Assembly (NCBI RefSeq): GCF_000143415.4
Contig: NW_003314299.1
Coordinates: 656,980-720,979, forward strand
DNA: 64,000 nucleotides
DNA from: Selaginella moellendorffii
Lineage: Eukaryota; Streptophyta; Lycopodiopsida; Selaginellales; Selaginellaceae
Direction of reading: 5' to 3'
Position numbers and translations under genes: made by a program. Positions 11,278 through 22,405 of this stretch are shown in pieces. Position 1 is the stretch's first letter, and each line of letters starts with the position of its first letter. The notes beneath the pieces were generated by a model, which did not search any database, had not been told where the DNA came from, and was given only the letters and a program-made list of their open reading frames with translations.

Positions 11278-12675
11278 CTACGTTTTCAAGAAAATTTCGG
11301 ATGCAACGTAAGGGCCAGAACTGGAAACCTGTTGATCATCGATGACTGTTTTAGCAGCCTGTGAGCCTTGAACAGGATCACCGCTAGCATTACAAGCCCC
11401 GAGAAGGATCGTCCACGCAAAACTATCAGCCTTGTAAGGCATACTCTCAACAAGCACCCGAGCATTCCTAGAGTCTCCAGATCGCCCAACAGTGTCGATC
11501 ATACATCGGTAGTGTTCCAGCTCCACGCAAACTCCATGATCCGCCACCATCGACAGAAAAACGCTTCTACTCGTTGCCAGCGACCCAGAGTGACTGCAAG
11601 TGCCGAGAACAATGCTAAAAGTCACTTGATCCGGATCAAAGCCCTCCAGGATCATAAAAGGCAGTAAAACGGTCCCATGCCCAACCTGGGCATAACATTG
11701 GATCATCGCATTCCAAGTTACCAGGTTCCGTACGGGTGCCGAGTCAAAGAGTTCCTTCGCAACTGCGTGACCCTTGTTCTGCCCGTACACCTGGATCAAG
11801 TAAGTCCAAGCTACCACGTCGCGATTTGGCATGGAGTCAAACACCCACTTTGCCTCGCCATAGTAACCATTCTGCGCATATACCTGTACCATGGTAGTCC
11901 AAGCGACCCTGTCTCGGCTTGTCATTCTGTGAAAGAATCTCACGGCCTCGTCTACGTAGCCAAGCAAAGAATATGCCTGGATCATAATGGTCCACGAGAT
12001 TTCGTCACGATCGACTATGGAATCAAACACCTGTCTCGCATGCTCAATCTGCCCACATTGGGCATATGCTGCTACCATGGTATTCCACGTCACAAGGTTT
12101 TTAACCGGCGCCATGTCAAAAGTGTATCTTGCTTTTGGTAAATTTCCGTTTTGTGCATAGCCCGCCACCATGGTAGTCCATGTTACAACGTTCCTTTGAG
12201 GTATCATTTTGAAGAGAGTCTCAGCTTCTTCCATATGCCCTGATTGGGCATACGCAGTTATTACAACGTTCCAAGACACTGCGTTCCGCTGTGGCATTCT
12301 TTCAAACATTAGCCTGGCCATATCTAAGAAACCACTCTCGGAATATGCCTTGACCATGGTTGTCCACGTTACCACGTCCCGCTGGACCATACCATCAAAG
12401 ACACGCTTCGTATAAAAAAGATGCCCATTTGCGGCATATGCTGCAAGAAGGATGTTCCAGGAGTGGAGATTCGGCGCATAGATGGAATCGAAGACGGCCT
12501 TGGCGTCATGGAGGCTGCCACATTTTGCGTACATGTCGACAAGATGGTTTTTAAGGAAAAGGCTAGTTGACGAGCGCGAACTCTTGAGAATGGCGAGATG
12601 GGCGCGCTTGGCCTGTGACAGATCGGTGGCAGATCGAGCGAGGGCAGCCAACTCCGCGTCGGAGAAGTACCCCAT
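11278..12675 (-). CDS. PLS-type pentatricopeptide repeat protein (465 aa)
   Basis: Intronless, starting MGYFSDAEL. The repeats follow the plant PLS pattern with recurrent W-N/T motifs (VTWTTMVAGYAQNG, VTWNTMVAAYAQCG), about a dozen in all. They end in a P2-L2-S2-like block (DQVTFSIVLGTCSHSG) and a short E1-like tail (PYKADSFAWTILLGAC to SGPYVASEIF). No E+ or DYW deaminase domain is present. Such proteins bind single-stranded organelle RNA and act in C-to-U editing, splicing or stabilisation, usually recruiting a deaminase in trans when DYW is lacking. I see no strong targeting peptide, and the N-terminus is short. A decayed copy lies at 6,345-7,100. Confidence 0.9.
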   Translation of the reverse strand: MGYFSDAELAALARSATDLSQAKRAHLAILKSSRSSTSLFLKNHLVDMYAKCGSLHDAKAVFDSIYAPNLHSWNILLAAYAANGHLFYTKRVFDGMVQRDVVTWTTMVKAYSESGFLDMARLMFERMPQRNAVSWNVVITAYAQSGHMEEAETLFKMIPQRNVVTWTTMVAGYAQNGNLPKARYTFDMAPVKNLVTWNTMVAAYAQCGQIEHARQVFDSIVDRDEISWTIMIQAYSLLGYVDEAVRFFHRMTSRDRVAWTTMVQVYAQNGYYGEAKWVFDSMPNRDVVAWTYLIQVYGQNKGHAVAKELFDSAPVRNLVTWNAMIQCYAQVGHGTVLLPFMILEGFDPDQVTFSIVLGTCSHSGSLATSRSVFLSMVADHGVCVELEHYRCMIDTVGRSGDSRNARVLVESMPYKADSFAWTILLGACNASGDPVQGSQAAKTVIDDQQVSSSGPYVASEIFLKT

Positions 12676-12771
12676 TCCCGGGCTTGCCGCGCCATCGCCA
12701 CTTTAAGACATGAAAAGGAAGAACCCTAAATTAACGGCTTGTGTCCCAGAGCCATGACATCAAAAGATTTG

Positions 12772-12853
12772 CGTCGCCTGAGAGATTCGAACTCTCGCGG
12801 GGAAACCCCATGTACTTAGCAGGCACACGCCTTAACCACTCGGCCAAAGCGAC
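12772..12853 (-). tRNA. tRNA-Ser (GCT), second copy
   Basis: An 82-nt class II tRNA identical in sequence to the one at 7,209-7,290: anticodon GCT, paired acceptor stem GTCGCTT/AGGCGAC, long variable arm. On the minus strand a TTTT terminator follows within about ten bases of the 3' end. It lies between the PPR and LRR genes, as in the first unit. Confidence 0.96.
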
Positions 12854-13035
12854 AATACGCTTGAGTAGACCACTAAAAAAATACAAGTACTTTCATCATG
12901 AACGAAGTCCAAAACGGTGGCTGACACCGACAGCAATTAAGAACTCCCCATCTCTGTAGATAAGATCAGTACAAAGAAGTACCTACGAAACAACAAGCGA
13001 CTTTACCTCGCCACTGTTCCATGGTTTTAGTCGCA

Positions 13036-15255
13036 ATGTCTAGAACAAGCACGTCTTTCCTCGTTGTTTTGACAGTTTCACTGCTCGCCCACCACACCAC
13101 CGCGGCGTCCTGCAACAGTGAAGATGAAAAGGCACTGCTGGCTTTCAAGGACGCCGACCAAGATCGAAGCAAGCTACTTACCACTTGGAGCCGGCAATCC
13201 AGTTGCTGCGAATGGTCTGGTATCAAATGCGATGGAGCTAGCGGCCGGGTGAGCGAGCTCAAGCTGGAGTCCCTGGGATTAACAGGTACGCTGTCTCCGG
13301 AGCTGGGAAGCCTCTCCCACCTCCGTACGCTCAACGTCCACGGCAATAGCATGGACGGTTCGATACCTTCCACCTTCGGTAAGCTACTTCGGCTGGAGGT
13401 TCTCGACTTGGGCAGCAACTTCTTCTCCGGAGCACTGCCAGCGTCGCTTGCTCAGCTCGCATCCACGCTGCGAACGCTGGATCTGTCAGGTTACAGATTC
13501 GAAGGACCGTTTCCATCGGTTATTGGAAAACTTACCAGCTTGAGGAAGCTCATCCTGGAAAGAGCTGATGCGTCTGCCGGCAGCATTCCTTCGTTCCTCG
13601 CCAACCTCAAGAATCTCACTGTCTTAAATCTCCAAGGAAGCTGGTTCACGGGCTCCATTCCTTCGTCCTTGAGTAAACTGAAAAATCTTCAAACGCTCGA
13701 TCTCTCGGACGGCTTCCGGCTCACAGGGTCCATACCGGCGTTTCTAGGCAGCCTTCAAAACCTGGAGTATCTCGACTTGAGTGGTACCAAGTTTTCTGGT
13801 TCCATTCCTCCATCTCTCGGCAACCTCCCCAAGCTGCGTTTCCTGGACATTTCCAACACGCTCGTCAGCAGTAGTATACCTGTTGAGCTTGGAAAGCTTA
13901 CCAGCTTGGAAACGCTGAGAATCTCAGGCACCAAAGCCGCAGGACGAATCCCCGACACGCTTGGAAACCTGAAGAAGCTAAAAGTGTTGGAGCTGTCTCA
14001 AAACGCAGGTATGCGTGGTCCCATTCCCAGCTCCTTCGGCCAGCTCTCTTCCCTGAAAGAGCTTTCGGTCTCCAGCATTGGGCTTACGGGACAAATACCG
14101 AGCTCTCTCGGCCAGCTTAGCAGACTTGTCAAACTCGACGTTACGTCCAACTCATTGAGCGGCAGCATTCCTGAGTCTCTGGGACTTCTTTCCAGTCTTG
14201 AAGTCTTTTGGGCCTCCGAAAACCTGCTGACCGGTCGAGTTCCAGAAGGATTTGCTCGAGGCCTCAAGAATCTCACAGTCCTCCAGCTTTCGATGAACAA
14301 CCTCACTGGACTTCCCACCAACATGGCCAAACTCGTCAACTTGAACGCTGTCTACTTGGACAACAACGATATCAGAAGCTTTGACGCGATCTCTGGACTG
14401 GCAACACTCCCGGAGCTCTCAACCATCTCTCTCAGTCGCTGCAAACTCCAAGGACCGATACCTTCCTGGTTTGCAAACCTCAACCTCAAGCAACAGCCCC
14501 TGGGATCTTCGTGTCTCATCGACCTCTCCTTCAACTCCATCACCGGAACTATACCCGCTGCTCTCGGACGGAACTCCAACCTCACAAATCTCTTCCTCCA
14601 ATCCAACAAACTCCAAGGAAAACTCCCAGACAGCTTTGGAAAAACTCTCCCCAGGCTGACATACTCGGACTTTAGCTCCAACGTTCTCACGGGAGTACCA
14701 GCGGACCTGTCCAACTTGGGAAAAGGAGTGCTCTACTCGCTTGGATTGGAGCACAACAATCTCAGCTTCCAGGCTCTCGAGGGACTGACCACACTCTCCC
14801 AAGTCTCCTTCCTCACTCTCGACCATTCCCACCTCACAGGAGCCATCCCAAGCTGGTTCTCCAAGATCCGGATGATCCAAGACGACTCCGACAGCGTCGC
14901 AGTAATGAGGCTGAGCTCCAACATCATCACTGGAAGAATCCCACCGGAGCTCGGCCAGCTGACCCAAGTCACGGGGCTCTACCTGGACGACAACGCGATT
15001 GCGGGCGAGATCCCGCGCAGCCTCGCCAACCTCACGAGCTTGCAGAGGATGAATCTCGCCCAGAATCGCTTGACAGGCAAGATTCCAGTGGAATTCCTGG
15101 CGCTCAAGCGCCTGCGCTACTTGAACGTCTCCCACAATCAGCTCACTGGCGCCATACCTGATGGAGCGCCGCTGAGCACCATGGATCCGGAGAACTTCGC
15201 CGGCAATCCGGGGCTCTGCGGCAAGCCCCTGTCTCCATGCCCCACGAAACCCTAG
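13036..15255 (+). CDS. Secreted leucine-rich-repeat protein, copy 2 (739 aa)
   Basis: Intronless duplicate of the gene at 7,755-9,899 and over 90% identical by eye. It has a signal peptide, the LRRNT cap with paired Cys, a long run of LRRs of the L.GSIP type and the cap NPGLCGKPLSPC. It contains one LRR more than copy 1, residues beginning DDNAIAGEIPRSLANLTSLQ (about 14,988-15,060). An upstream in-frame ATG at 13,021 would add MVLVA. I prefer 13,036 because the upstream ATG is not conserved in copy 1. No membrane anchor or kinase is present. Differences between the copies are scattered substitutions, mostly on solvent-exposed repeat positions. Confidence 0.93.
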   Translation: MSRTSTSFLVVLTVSLLAHHTTAASCNSEDEKALLAFKDADQDRSKLLTTWSRQSSCCEWSGIKCDGASGRVSELKLESLGLTGTLSPELGSLSHLRTLNVHGNSMDGSIPSTFGKLLRLEVLDLGSNFFSGALPASLAQLASTLRTLDLSGYRFEGPFPSVIGKLTSLRKLILERADASAGSIPSFLANLKNLTVLNLQGSWFTGSIPSSLSKLKNLQTLDLSDGFRLTGSIPAFLGSLQNLEYLDLSGTKFSGSIPPSLGNLPKLRFLDISNTLVSSSIPVELGKLTSLETLRISGTKAAGRIPDTLGNLKKLKVLELSQNAGMRGPIPSSFGQLSSLKELSVSSIGLTGQIPSSLGQLSRLVKLDVTSNSLSGSIPESLGLLSSLEVFWASENLLTGRVPEGFARGLKNLTVLQLSMNNLTGLPTNMAKLVNLNAVYLDNNDIRSFDAISGLATLPELSTISLSRCKLQGPIPSWFANLNLKQQPLGSSCLIDLSFNSITGTIPAALGRNSNLTNLFLQSNKLQGKLPDSFGKTLPRLTYSDFSSNVLTGVPADLSNLGKGVLYSLGLEHNNLSFQALEGLTTLSQVSFLTLDHSHLTGAIPSWFSKIRMIQDDSDSVAVMRLSSNIITGRIPPELGQLTQVTGLYLDDNAIAGEIPRSLANLTSLQRMNLAQNRLTGKIPVEFLALKRLRYLNVSHNQLTGAIPDGAPLSTMDPENFAGNPGLCGKPLSPCPTKP

Positions 15256-15898
15256 CTAGAGCTCTAAATGCGTAGAATATCCTCAAATTTGAAATTTTAC
15301 GGCAGAAAAAAGAATATTTCTTCCGTGAGGATGGAGATCCAGTCTACATCACACATTCTTGAATGGCTACTTTCTTTAATCAAAGCTGGAGATGCCGACC
15401 ATCACCTTTACCATGGAAAAGAAAGAAGAGAGAAAGATCGAGCCTAGAAGAACAGTGAGTGGATGCGTTCAATCCATTCCTTCCAATCCATCCATCTCTT
15501 GGATCGATCGGCAGAGGCTCTGGAAGTATCTAAAGCCAATTTCGATCGAGCGAAAGAAAGAAACCCAGGATCGCTAGAAAATCTCCATCTCCGCCTGGGC
15601 GATTCAATTTCTTGCACGCCCCGGCGAGGAGAAATCGAGATCCTTGGCCATCGCCAACACCGAGATTGGCAGCCGCCGCGGCGACTCAAGTAGGTGAGTG
15701 ATCGCCATTAAAGTTCCTCTCGCAATTAAAACCTCCATCCAAGAACAAGAAAACCAAGAAAAAGAAGAATCATGGACGATCATCATCCCTCCCATTCCCT
15801 CGATCGCCAGCAATCCAGGCAAGATCACGCACTTGGGTCGTAGCTAGAGTGGCTAGATTCCCCGCCCGGGGCCGAAAGATCGTTCCAGGAGCGCCAAA
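15256..15898. other. Probable promoter and 5' leader of the histidine kinase gene
   Basis: This gene-free stretch lies between the LRR gene and the histidine kinase ATG. It is rich in purine runs and gatcgat-type motifs. No open frame longer than ~80 codons and no RNA gene is supported. The last ~200 bases probably belong to the kinase 5' UTR. Confidence 0.4.
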
Positions 15899-18800
15899 AT
15901 GCGCGAGGTTTCTCGCTGGCTGGCAGTGAATGCCGCGATCATGTGGCTCTACATTGGAACTGGGAAGCTGTCGGATACGCTATCTGTGGTGAGAGCGCAG
16001 GCATCGCCCATCTGGGCGCCGTCGGGATTGATGGTAGCGCTGGTTTTGATCGTGGGCTACAAGATTTGGGCGGGATTGCTGCTGGGAACGCTGGGGATCA
16101 ATGTCTGGTACTTCCATGGGCGGCGGCCGCGAGCTTACTTGCCGGCGTCTTGCGGCTGCGCGATCTTCTCCACGCTCGAGGCCATGACTTGTGGATGGCT
16201 GCTCAATCATCCGCCCCAGATCAACAATAGCAAGATGTGCTTCCAAGTCCAGGTAGAGCGCGTTTGCTTGCTTCCTTCTTCGTTCTTCCTGGTAAACTTC
16301 GCGCTGGATCATCCATGGCTTTCTTTGTTTGGTTTTTTCCTTGTTCTTGGATTTTTTTCCACCGCCGTAAGTTTGGATAGATATTTTTCGTCGTTAGATT
16401 TTTTCTTGTTCTACCTTTCGATAGATGGTGTTTCTCGATCGTGGGCTTTCAGCTTCGATTCATCCATGAGTTTAGATTTCTTTCTCTTTCGTTCGCGGAG
16501 CTCTTCTCTCTCGTTTTTTATTCTTCTTACTTCTGTGAATCGATAAATCCTCTTCATTGATGATTTTTTCCTTCTCAAGTTCGTGCCTTCTTCTTCTGGG
16601 ACTTGATTTGACGTATGCATGCGCAAAAAAAACTCATCTTTTTTCCTTCCAGGAAGCGAGGAAAGGTGCACGGACCGTAGACACTCTTCACGACGCTCTT
16701 TGGTTCTTCAGCGTGGCCCCGTTCGTCAGCTTCGTCTTTGGAACCGGCAACGCGCTCTCTTTGTCCGTGTTTGGATTGGCGGAGTGGAGCGAGTTTCTGG
16801 AAATCTGGCCAACTTGGGTGTTGGGCGATCTCTCCGCGATCCTGTGTTACACTCCCTGCGTCCTCCACCTCTGGAACCTCTTCGTTCCAGGGACGTCGCC
16901 GATCCACTGGGGACGCAGCAGAAGCTATGCCTCGCAATTCTGGAAAATGTATGGGAGCAAGCGATTCCAGGAAGAGAATCCCGAGAGCCACCAACACTCC
17001 ATCCAAATTCCCGACGAGGGTGGTGATCGAGAAACCAAAGCAGCCGAGAGGCGTGGAGTCACTGGGAAGCTCTTGGATTTGCTGAGAATCAAAGACAAGC
17101 TAGTCGACGATGGAAACATCACCACCGCCACCACCTCTGCAAACGATGCGAGGATATCATCTGTGACGAGTGAAATGGAGAGCGCTCCACCGGAGAGTTA
17201 CTTGCGACTTCGATCGTTATCGACGACGTCCAAGCCTCAGCCACTCCCATCGCTCATCCTCTCGAGAGCTCCCGACGCTCGATCCATCCGGAAGTGCATC
17301 GTCCGGACAGGAGAGTGCATCGCCTTGTTCGTCTTGCTCATCGTTTTGTCGCTCGTCATCTTCTTCGTTGGTGATTTGAGCTTCGTCCAGAGGCTGTCAT
17401 ACTTGGTTTTCCCGGTGGTGATCTGGGCCTCGTTTCGATTCAATCGCATTGGGCTTCCTCTGGCCGTGCTGGTCGTGGCAGTGATCGCGAGCGCTGGCAC
17501 TGCCAAGCATCGAGGACCTCTTTATCGTAAGAACAACAACCATTCTTTGCTCCAGGTGTAGTGAAAACAGGTTTTCTCTTCTTTCCAAGTTCTGCTTCCT
17601 TTGATCATCCTTTGTTCTTACTCTGGTTCTTTCAGGTGCAAATGTTCGTTTGCGTATTGGCAATAGTAGCTATTACTCTTGCTGCGATAGTTCACGATCG
17701 CAAGCAAATGGAAGGAGAACTTAACGAGATGAATTCCACTCTCGAGCTACAGGTAGTAGCAAGCTTGTCTAGTTGATATCTTATGACTTCTCCGCAGGTT
17801 CAAGCACGAACTAACGAGCTGGAGCTCGCAAACAAAGAGCTCCAAGAATCACAAGCCGCGGCAGAAGAAGCAAGCCGCGCGAAGTCGGAGTTTCTGGCCA
17901 ACATGAGTCACGAAATCAGGTAGAACATTTCAAGTTTCTCGTTCTTCCTACCCGACTTTAGTTCGTCAACTCAAGCTTTTGAATCGCAGGACACCGATTC
18001 ATGCGATAATTGGAATGGCCTCGTTGGCTTTGGACACGAATCTCACGGAAGAACAACGTGAACATCTGGACACGGTCGCACAGTCGGCCGACTCGCTCCT
18101 CCACATTGTCAACACCATTCTCGACCTTGCCAAGATCGAGGCTGGCCGTTTGGAGCTAGAACACGTCCCCTTTAACGTCTGTGACTTGCTCAGCTCCACC
18201 ATGAAAATGCTTCAAGTAAGAGCATGGATCCTCTTTTCCTCTCGGCATAGTTTTCTAGCTTTCGAGTGAAAGATAATTTCTTGAGTTTTCTTCCAGGTCA
18301 GTGCCAGGCAAAAGGACTTGGATATGTCGTGGGAGGTCTCGGCTGAAGTTCCACAGCAACTTATCGGTGACGCTGGGCGGCTCCAGCAGTGTATCTTAAA
18401 TCTTGGTGAGTATCTTCTCTGGTTCTTTGGTTTTCTTAGTTTTGCATTGCTCTTCTTTAGCTCTATTTTCCATCAAAAGCTCTTCAAAGGTTTTGGTATT
18501 TCCATCGAATTCTTGGCTCGGTTGTTCTTCGTGAAGCTGATCTCTCTCGTGTTTTTTGTTTGCTTGCTCGTTTTATATTCTTTGATTTGGATGTTGTCTT
18601 GATGCCAACTTCTACTTTCTTGCAGTGGGAAACGCCATCAAGTTCACGCAGCGAGGCTCCGTTTTCCTGTCCGCGAAACTCTACACCGAGGACGACTTCG
18701 TGAGGGCCACTTCCTCCACCTCGCAAGCGCTCGAGTACGTCAAAGCCTTGGAGAGACGACGCTCCAGCCACAGCACGCTAGCCTCCCCTCGAGCATTCCT

Positions 18801-19908
18801 TCACTCGGACGGAAGCAACAGCCTCAAGCTCGTGAGTCCCAGGAATCATGTCTCGAATGATCCGCAGCGAAGGGAAGAAGAGGCCGTGTGTGTTTTGTTC
18901 TCCGTCAAAGACACCGGCATTGGTATCAGCCAGGAGAAACAGAAGGAAGTTTTCAAAGCTTTCTCTCAGGCCGATACTTCCATCACCCGGCTGTATGGAG
19001 GAACTGGTCTGGGACTCAGCATTGTCGAAAGGTATGTAGTCTCGAATGGTTTTCTTTCTCAACGTTTCCAAGTTTGTTCTTCCAGATTGGTGGCGATGAT
19101 GGGAGGCCGGATCTGGCTCGAGAGCGAAGCCGGCAAAGGCAGCACATTTTACTTCGCTGCTTGCTTCGATCGAGTAGTGGCAACACAAGAATCAAATCGA
19201 GGAGCAGTAAAGAAGAGCCTGGAAATCGAGGAGGTAGAGTCCATCCAATACCAGGACAGGATACAATCCGCCGAAGAAGCATCGTGTCACTCCAATGGGC
19301 TCAGGACACACGAAGAAACTCCAAACTCCGGCTACTCCCTGCCGCGCGGTGCTAACCAACGTCACTCGGCTGCATCTTGCGGCACTTCAGCGGAGGCGCG
19401 CAGTGTGTCCGGAGTAACTCAACTTGGTCCGGTGGCACCGCCGGAGGACCTTGGCATACTGCGCGGCATGAGAGTCCTGCTCGCCGAGGACAACGTTATA
19501 AACCAAAAGGTGGCGTGCCAGCAGCTACGCAAGTTTGGCACCACGGTGGAAGTGGTGGGCGATGGCGAGCAGTGCTTGAGCGCGCTGGAGAGAGACCGTG
19601 ATCGCTACGATCTCATCCTCATGGACGTCCAGGTAAGTTTTTTCTTCCCTTTCGTTCTTCCAGATCTGAGTTTCTTGTTCGTCCAGATGCCAGTTTTGGA
19701 TGGCTTAGAGGCTACGAGGAGCATCCGAGCCCAAGAGAAACTAGCCGGGTATCGGTCCAAGCCGATAATCGGGCTCACGGCTCACGCGATCCAGGGGTAC
19801 GAGGACAAGTGTATCGAGGCGGGAATGGATGCATACGCTTGCAAACCATTCCGGGCCAAGCAACTTGTCGATGTAATCCAAAGAGTAATGAGCCACTGTT
19901 CTTCCTAG
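15899..19908 (+). CDS. MASE1-type hybrid histidine kinase (1001 aa)
   Basis: There are nine exons: 15899-16252, 16653-17555, 17636-17752, 17798-17919, 17990-18215, 18297-18405, 18626-19031, 19086-19632 and 19687-19908. All phases close. The N-terminal ~420 residues carry several membrane helices of the bacterial MASE1 sensor type (SPIWAPSGLMVALVLIVGYK; FGTGNALSLSVFG). A last helix (FVCVLAIVAITLAAIV) is followed by a coiled linker. The phospho-acceptor box is NMSHEIRTP (His ~496). Then come the N box (NAIKF), G1 (VKDTGIGI), the F box (FSQAD) and G2 (GGTGLGLSI) of the ATPase domain. A C-terminal receiver has acidic AEDN, phospho-Asp in LMDVQMPVLDG (~926) and the conserved Lys in CKPF. It should autophosphorylate and pass phosphate His to Asp, then to phosphotransfer proteins. 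The ligand is unknown. Confidence 0.9.
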
Positions 19909-20335
19909 AATCTTGGAGAGCCAACTTTCTGAGAGAACCTTTCCATTTGTCGATAGAGGAGAGACTTGGATTCTTGGAGAGCTAGACATAGAAGTTGTTC
20001 TTCCGAGAGTTATGCTTAGAACTTCCTGCTCCACCACGTAGGCCAGATTCTTTTGGAGGGGAGAAACCGAGATCGAGAAGCATAGGGGGATGGCCCGAGC
20101 AGAGTTTTGTGTTGCCTCTCTTCGCAAGTCTTATTTAACGATAAGACCACCTAGAATTCGCGCGGAAAAAAACTTTCAAAAACTTTGCGGCTGTATAATC
20201 GGAATGGCGACTGCTCCCGCCAGGATCTCGTGCTGGTCACGATTATCGGAAACTGGGAGAGGAGTCGGAAGATGTTCTCTTGGAGAACTGCGATCACTCC
20301 CTTCGCCACGCTGGATTGCCCTTTCCCAGAGTGGG

Positions 20336-20526
20336 AATCTAAACCAATTGCAGGAACTGTTTCCGGAGATGCTGTGGCGCAGCATTGCGTTCTAAAATTT
20401 TCTAACGCAAATATATAAAATGCGTGGCATGACAATTGGGTTGATGCTTCTTCGAAAGATCTCAGAGAAATGTTTTCTCTCGTGAAACGCGATGGTATGT
20501 GCATATGGCCATCATAGGTATCTTGT
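20336..20526 (+). repeat. Dispersed direct repeat A, copy 1
   Basis: About 190 bases starting aatctaaaccaattgcagg are repeated at 23,454-23,645 with roughly 90% identity, including the shared run gggttgatgcttcttcgaaa. The similarity begins earlier in weaker form (gagatcgagaagca at 20,070 and 23,347). No open frame is conserved. It is probably a non-coding fragment of a mobile or duplicated sequence. Confidence 0.8.
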
Positions 20527-21489
20527 TTAAATCTTTGATGACAACGACTCAATATTGACAAGCTTCAATAGTGATGTCTTTTCTTTGCTCACCTTGAGTA
20601 CCGCAGCTCCAGCCATATCGCTAAAACAATACACGCCTTCCCATCTGTCCAGTCCACATATCTGTTCAGAAACCGTCTTGAATCTCCCTCCTGGAGATGC
20701 ATACATTAAAACATTGCCGAGTTCTAATAAGAAAACCACCTCTCATGACTCTATAAGACTAACCATAAAACTGCTACAGTGTCAAAGGTGCCACATGTAA
20801 CCCTGAAAACATGGTTTTCTTTTACCATAGAAGTGCTCGTGAAACAATTCTCTATTGTAAACATGCATAGCTTAATGAAGTCATTGTCTCTGCCGTGATG
20901 TTAGATTCCAGACTTGCCTGAGAGTATATGGTGCGAGTGAATGCTAATTCTGTCCTAGATCCATTTGTCAGCGGTCTCCAACTTGGGGGGCTGAAATTGG
21001 CAAAATCTGTATTATAGATGACTTGCTGCGCCGAGCCAGTTCCATGCAAACTCCAGAATTCGTGAGCAAAGATTTGTGATGGAATGTCATCAATGAGAGC
21101 AACAACAACAACAATCTTGCATTTGTCTTTGTGAAGGAGTGTAGAAATCTTCCACTGCATGCTTGGCTGTCAGACCATCACCCAGAGCTCGCTGTCAATC
21201 AGCTGCAACATTGGAGTGTTGATCTTTGTGGCACTCTCCCTCTCCATCAGCCAGAGATACATCTTCTTTAGAAAGTTGACGAGATTGAGTGGTGATTATA
21301 AGTTTTGTCCTGCAAAGTTTGGACGCTTGGTGTTGAAGTGGAATGCTGCTGTTGGAGGTACCAATACTAATAAGCTATACTTATTCGAGAGTTCGAAATT
21401 GCTAGAATAGAGACAAGTCCAGTCCAGGTGAAGTTGATGCTCTTGAAGTTCCCAAGCAAGATGTAAGGTGGTAAAACCGCGGGAGGAAA

Positions 21490-21770
21490 TTGAGAGCGAA
21501 GCGGCGAGAGGAGACGATGGAGTACTTGGAGGAGCGTGTGATGTTCAGGGAGTGAACATCATAGTCGATGGCTGGTTGGCCTTGCTCTAGACGATGGATT
21601 TGATTGACGAGGAGGAGAAAATGGAAGCCTCTGCTTTTTTATTTTTAACGTTTGACCACAAATCGTTGTGCAATGGCCGCGATGCTCACACCCAGCTTTC
21701 TCGTCTCAGATGCTGCGAGAAGCCATGATCGAGGCCTTCACCGGATCCGCGCACCAAACGAACAGACTCG
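21490..21770 (+). repeat. Dispersed direct repeat B, copy 1
   Basis: Segments atggagtacttggaggagcg and gcgtttgaccacaaatc recur in the same order at 22,150-22,405. Both copies also contain a block with gatcgag followed by cgcgcaccaaacga or cgcgccaaacga. Spacing differs between the copies, so indels separate conserved blocks. The frame around EYLEERV / DYLEERG could be a shared coding relic, but no product is recognised. Confidence 0.65.
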
Positions 21771-22149
21771 TCACTGAAATCATCAAAAGCTTGGTGTTTG
21801 TGTTTTATTTTTAAAACGCTCAGAATCTGAAAACGAAGGGATTCTTCGCATGGGTGGGAAAAGAGCCCACCAATCGATTCCTGGCCAGGAGGAGTTCTAT
21901 GCTTCTCGTTCCTCATCAGTACCTTCCTCGTGCAAATTCGAGCTCTCCAGATGTAGTGCCTGAGCTTGTGCAACAATCACCGTCTTTCTACTCGAAGCAG
22001 GCTATGGAGATCACAGAATGGACTTGGACGAACAGAGGCTTGTTGGTGTCATCGCAGGAGACTAGCATTCCACCGGAATGTTCATTGCAACAAGAAGTGT
22101 GAGGTCCATCAACTTGAAATTGAGCTCGGAAAGGTGGCTAGAACTGCGA

Positions 22150-22405
22150 GGAAATCGAGAGCTAAGCCTTTGCAGGGAGAGGACACGATGGACTACTTGG
22201 AGGAGCGTGGGGATCTCTACAGGAATCGAGGAGATATCGAAGGTGTGTTTCTTCTTTGTGTTTGCTATAAATCAAGCTAAACAGGCTAGCGTTTGACCAC
22301 AAATCATCGTGCGATGGCCGCGATGCACGCACCCGTCCCAGGTGTGCTGCGAGAAGTGATCGAGTCCTTCCCCGGGTCCACGCGCCAAACGAAAAGCTTG
22401 GATGA
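22150..22405 (+). repeat. Dispersed direct repeat B, copy 2
   Basis: Partner of the repeat at 21,490-21,770. It contains gatggactacttggaggagc and gcgtttgaccacaaatcatc, followed by the shared aatggccgcgatg-like block. Confidence 0.65.

Larger units (their letters stand above)
11083..15303. repeat. Segmental tandem duplication, unit 2 (intact PPR, tRNA-Ser, LRR gene)
   Basis: This is the second copy of the cassette described at 5,995-9,937. It carries the intact PPR gene, an identical tRNA-Ser and the longer LRR gene. Its borders are recognised by loss of similarity before ttgccagaccgtgcc and after tcaaatttgaaatttta. Confidence 0.85.
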
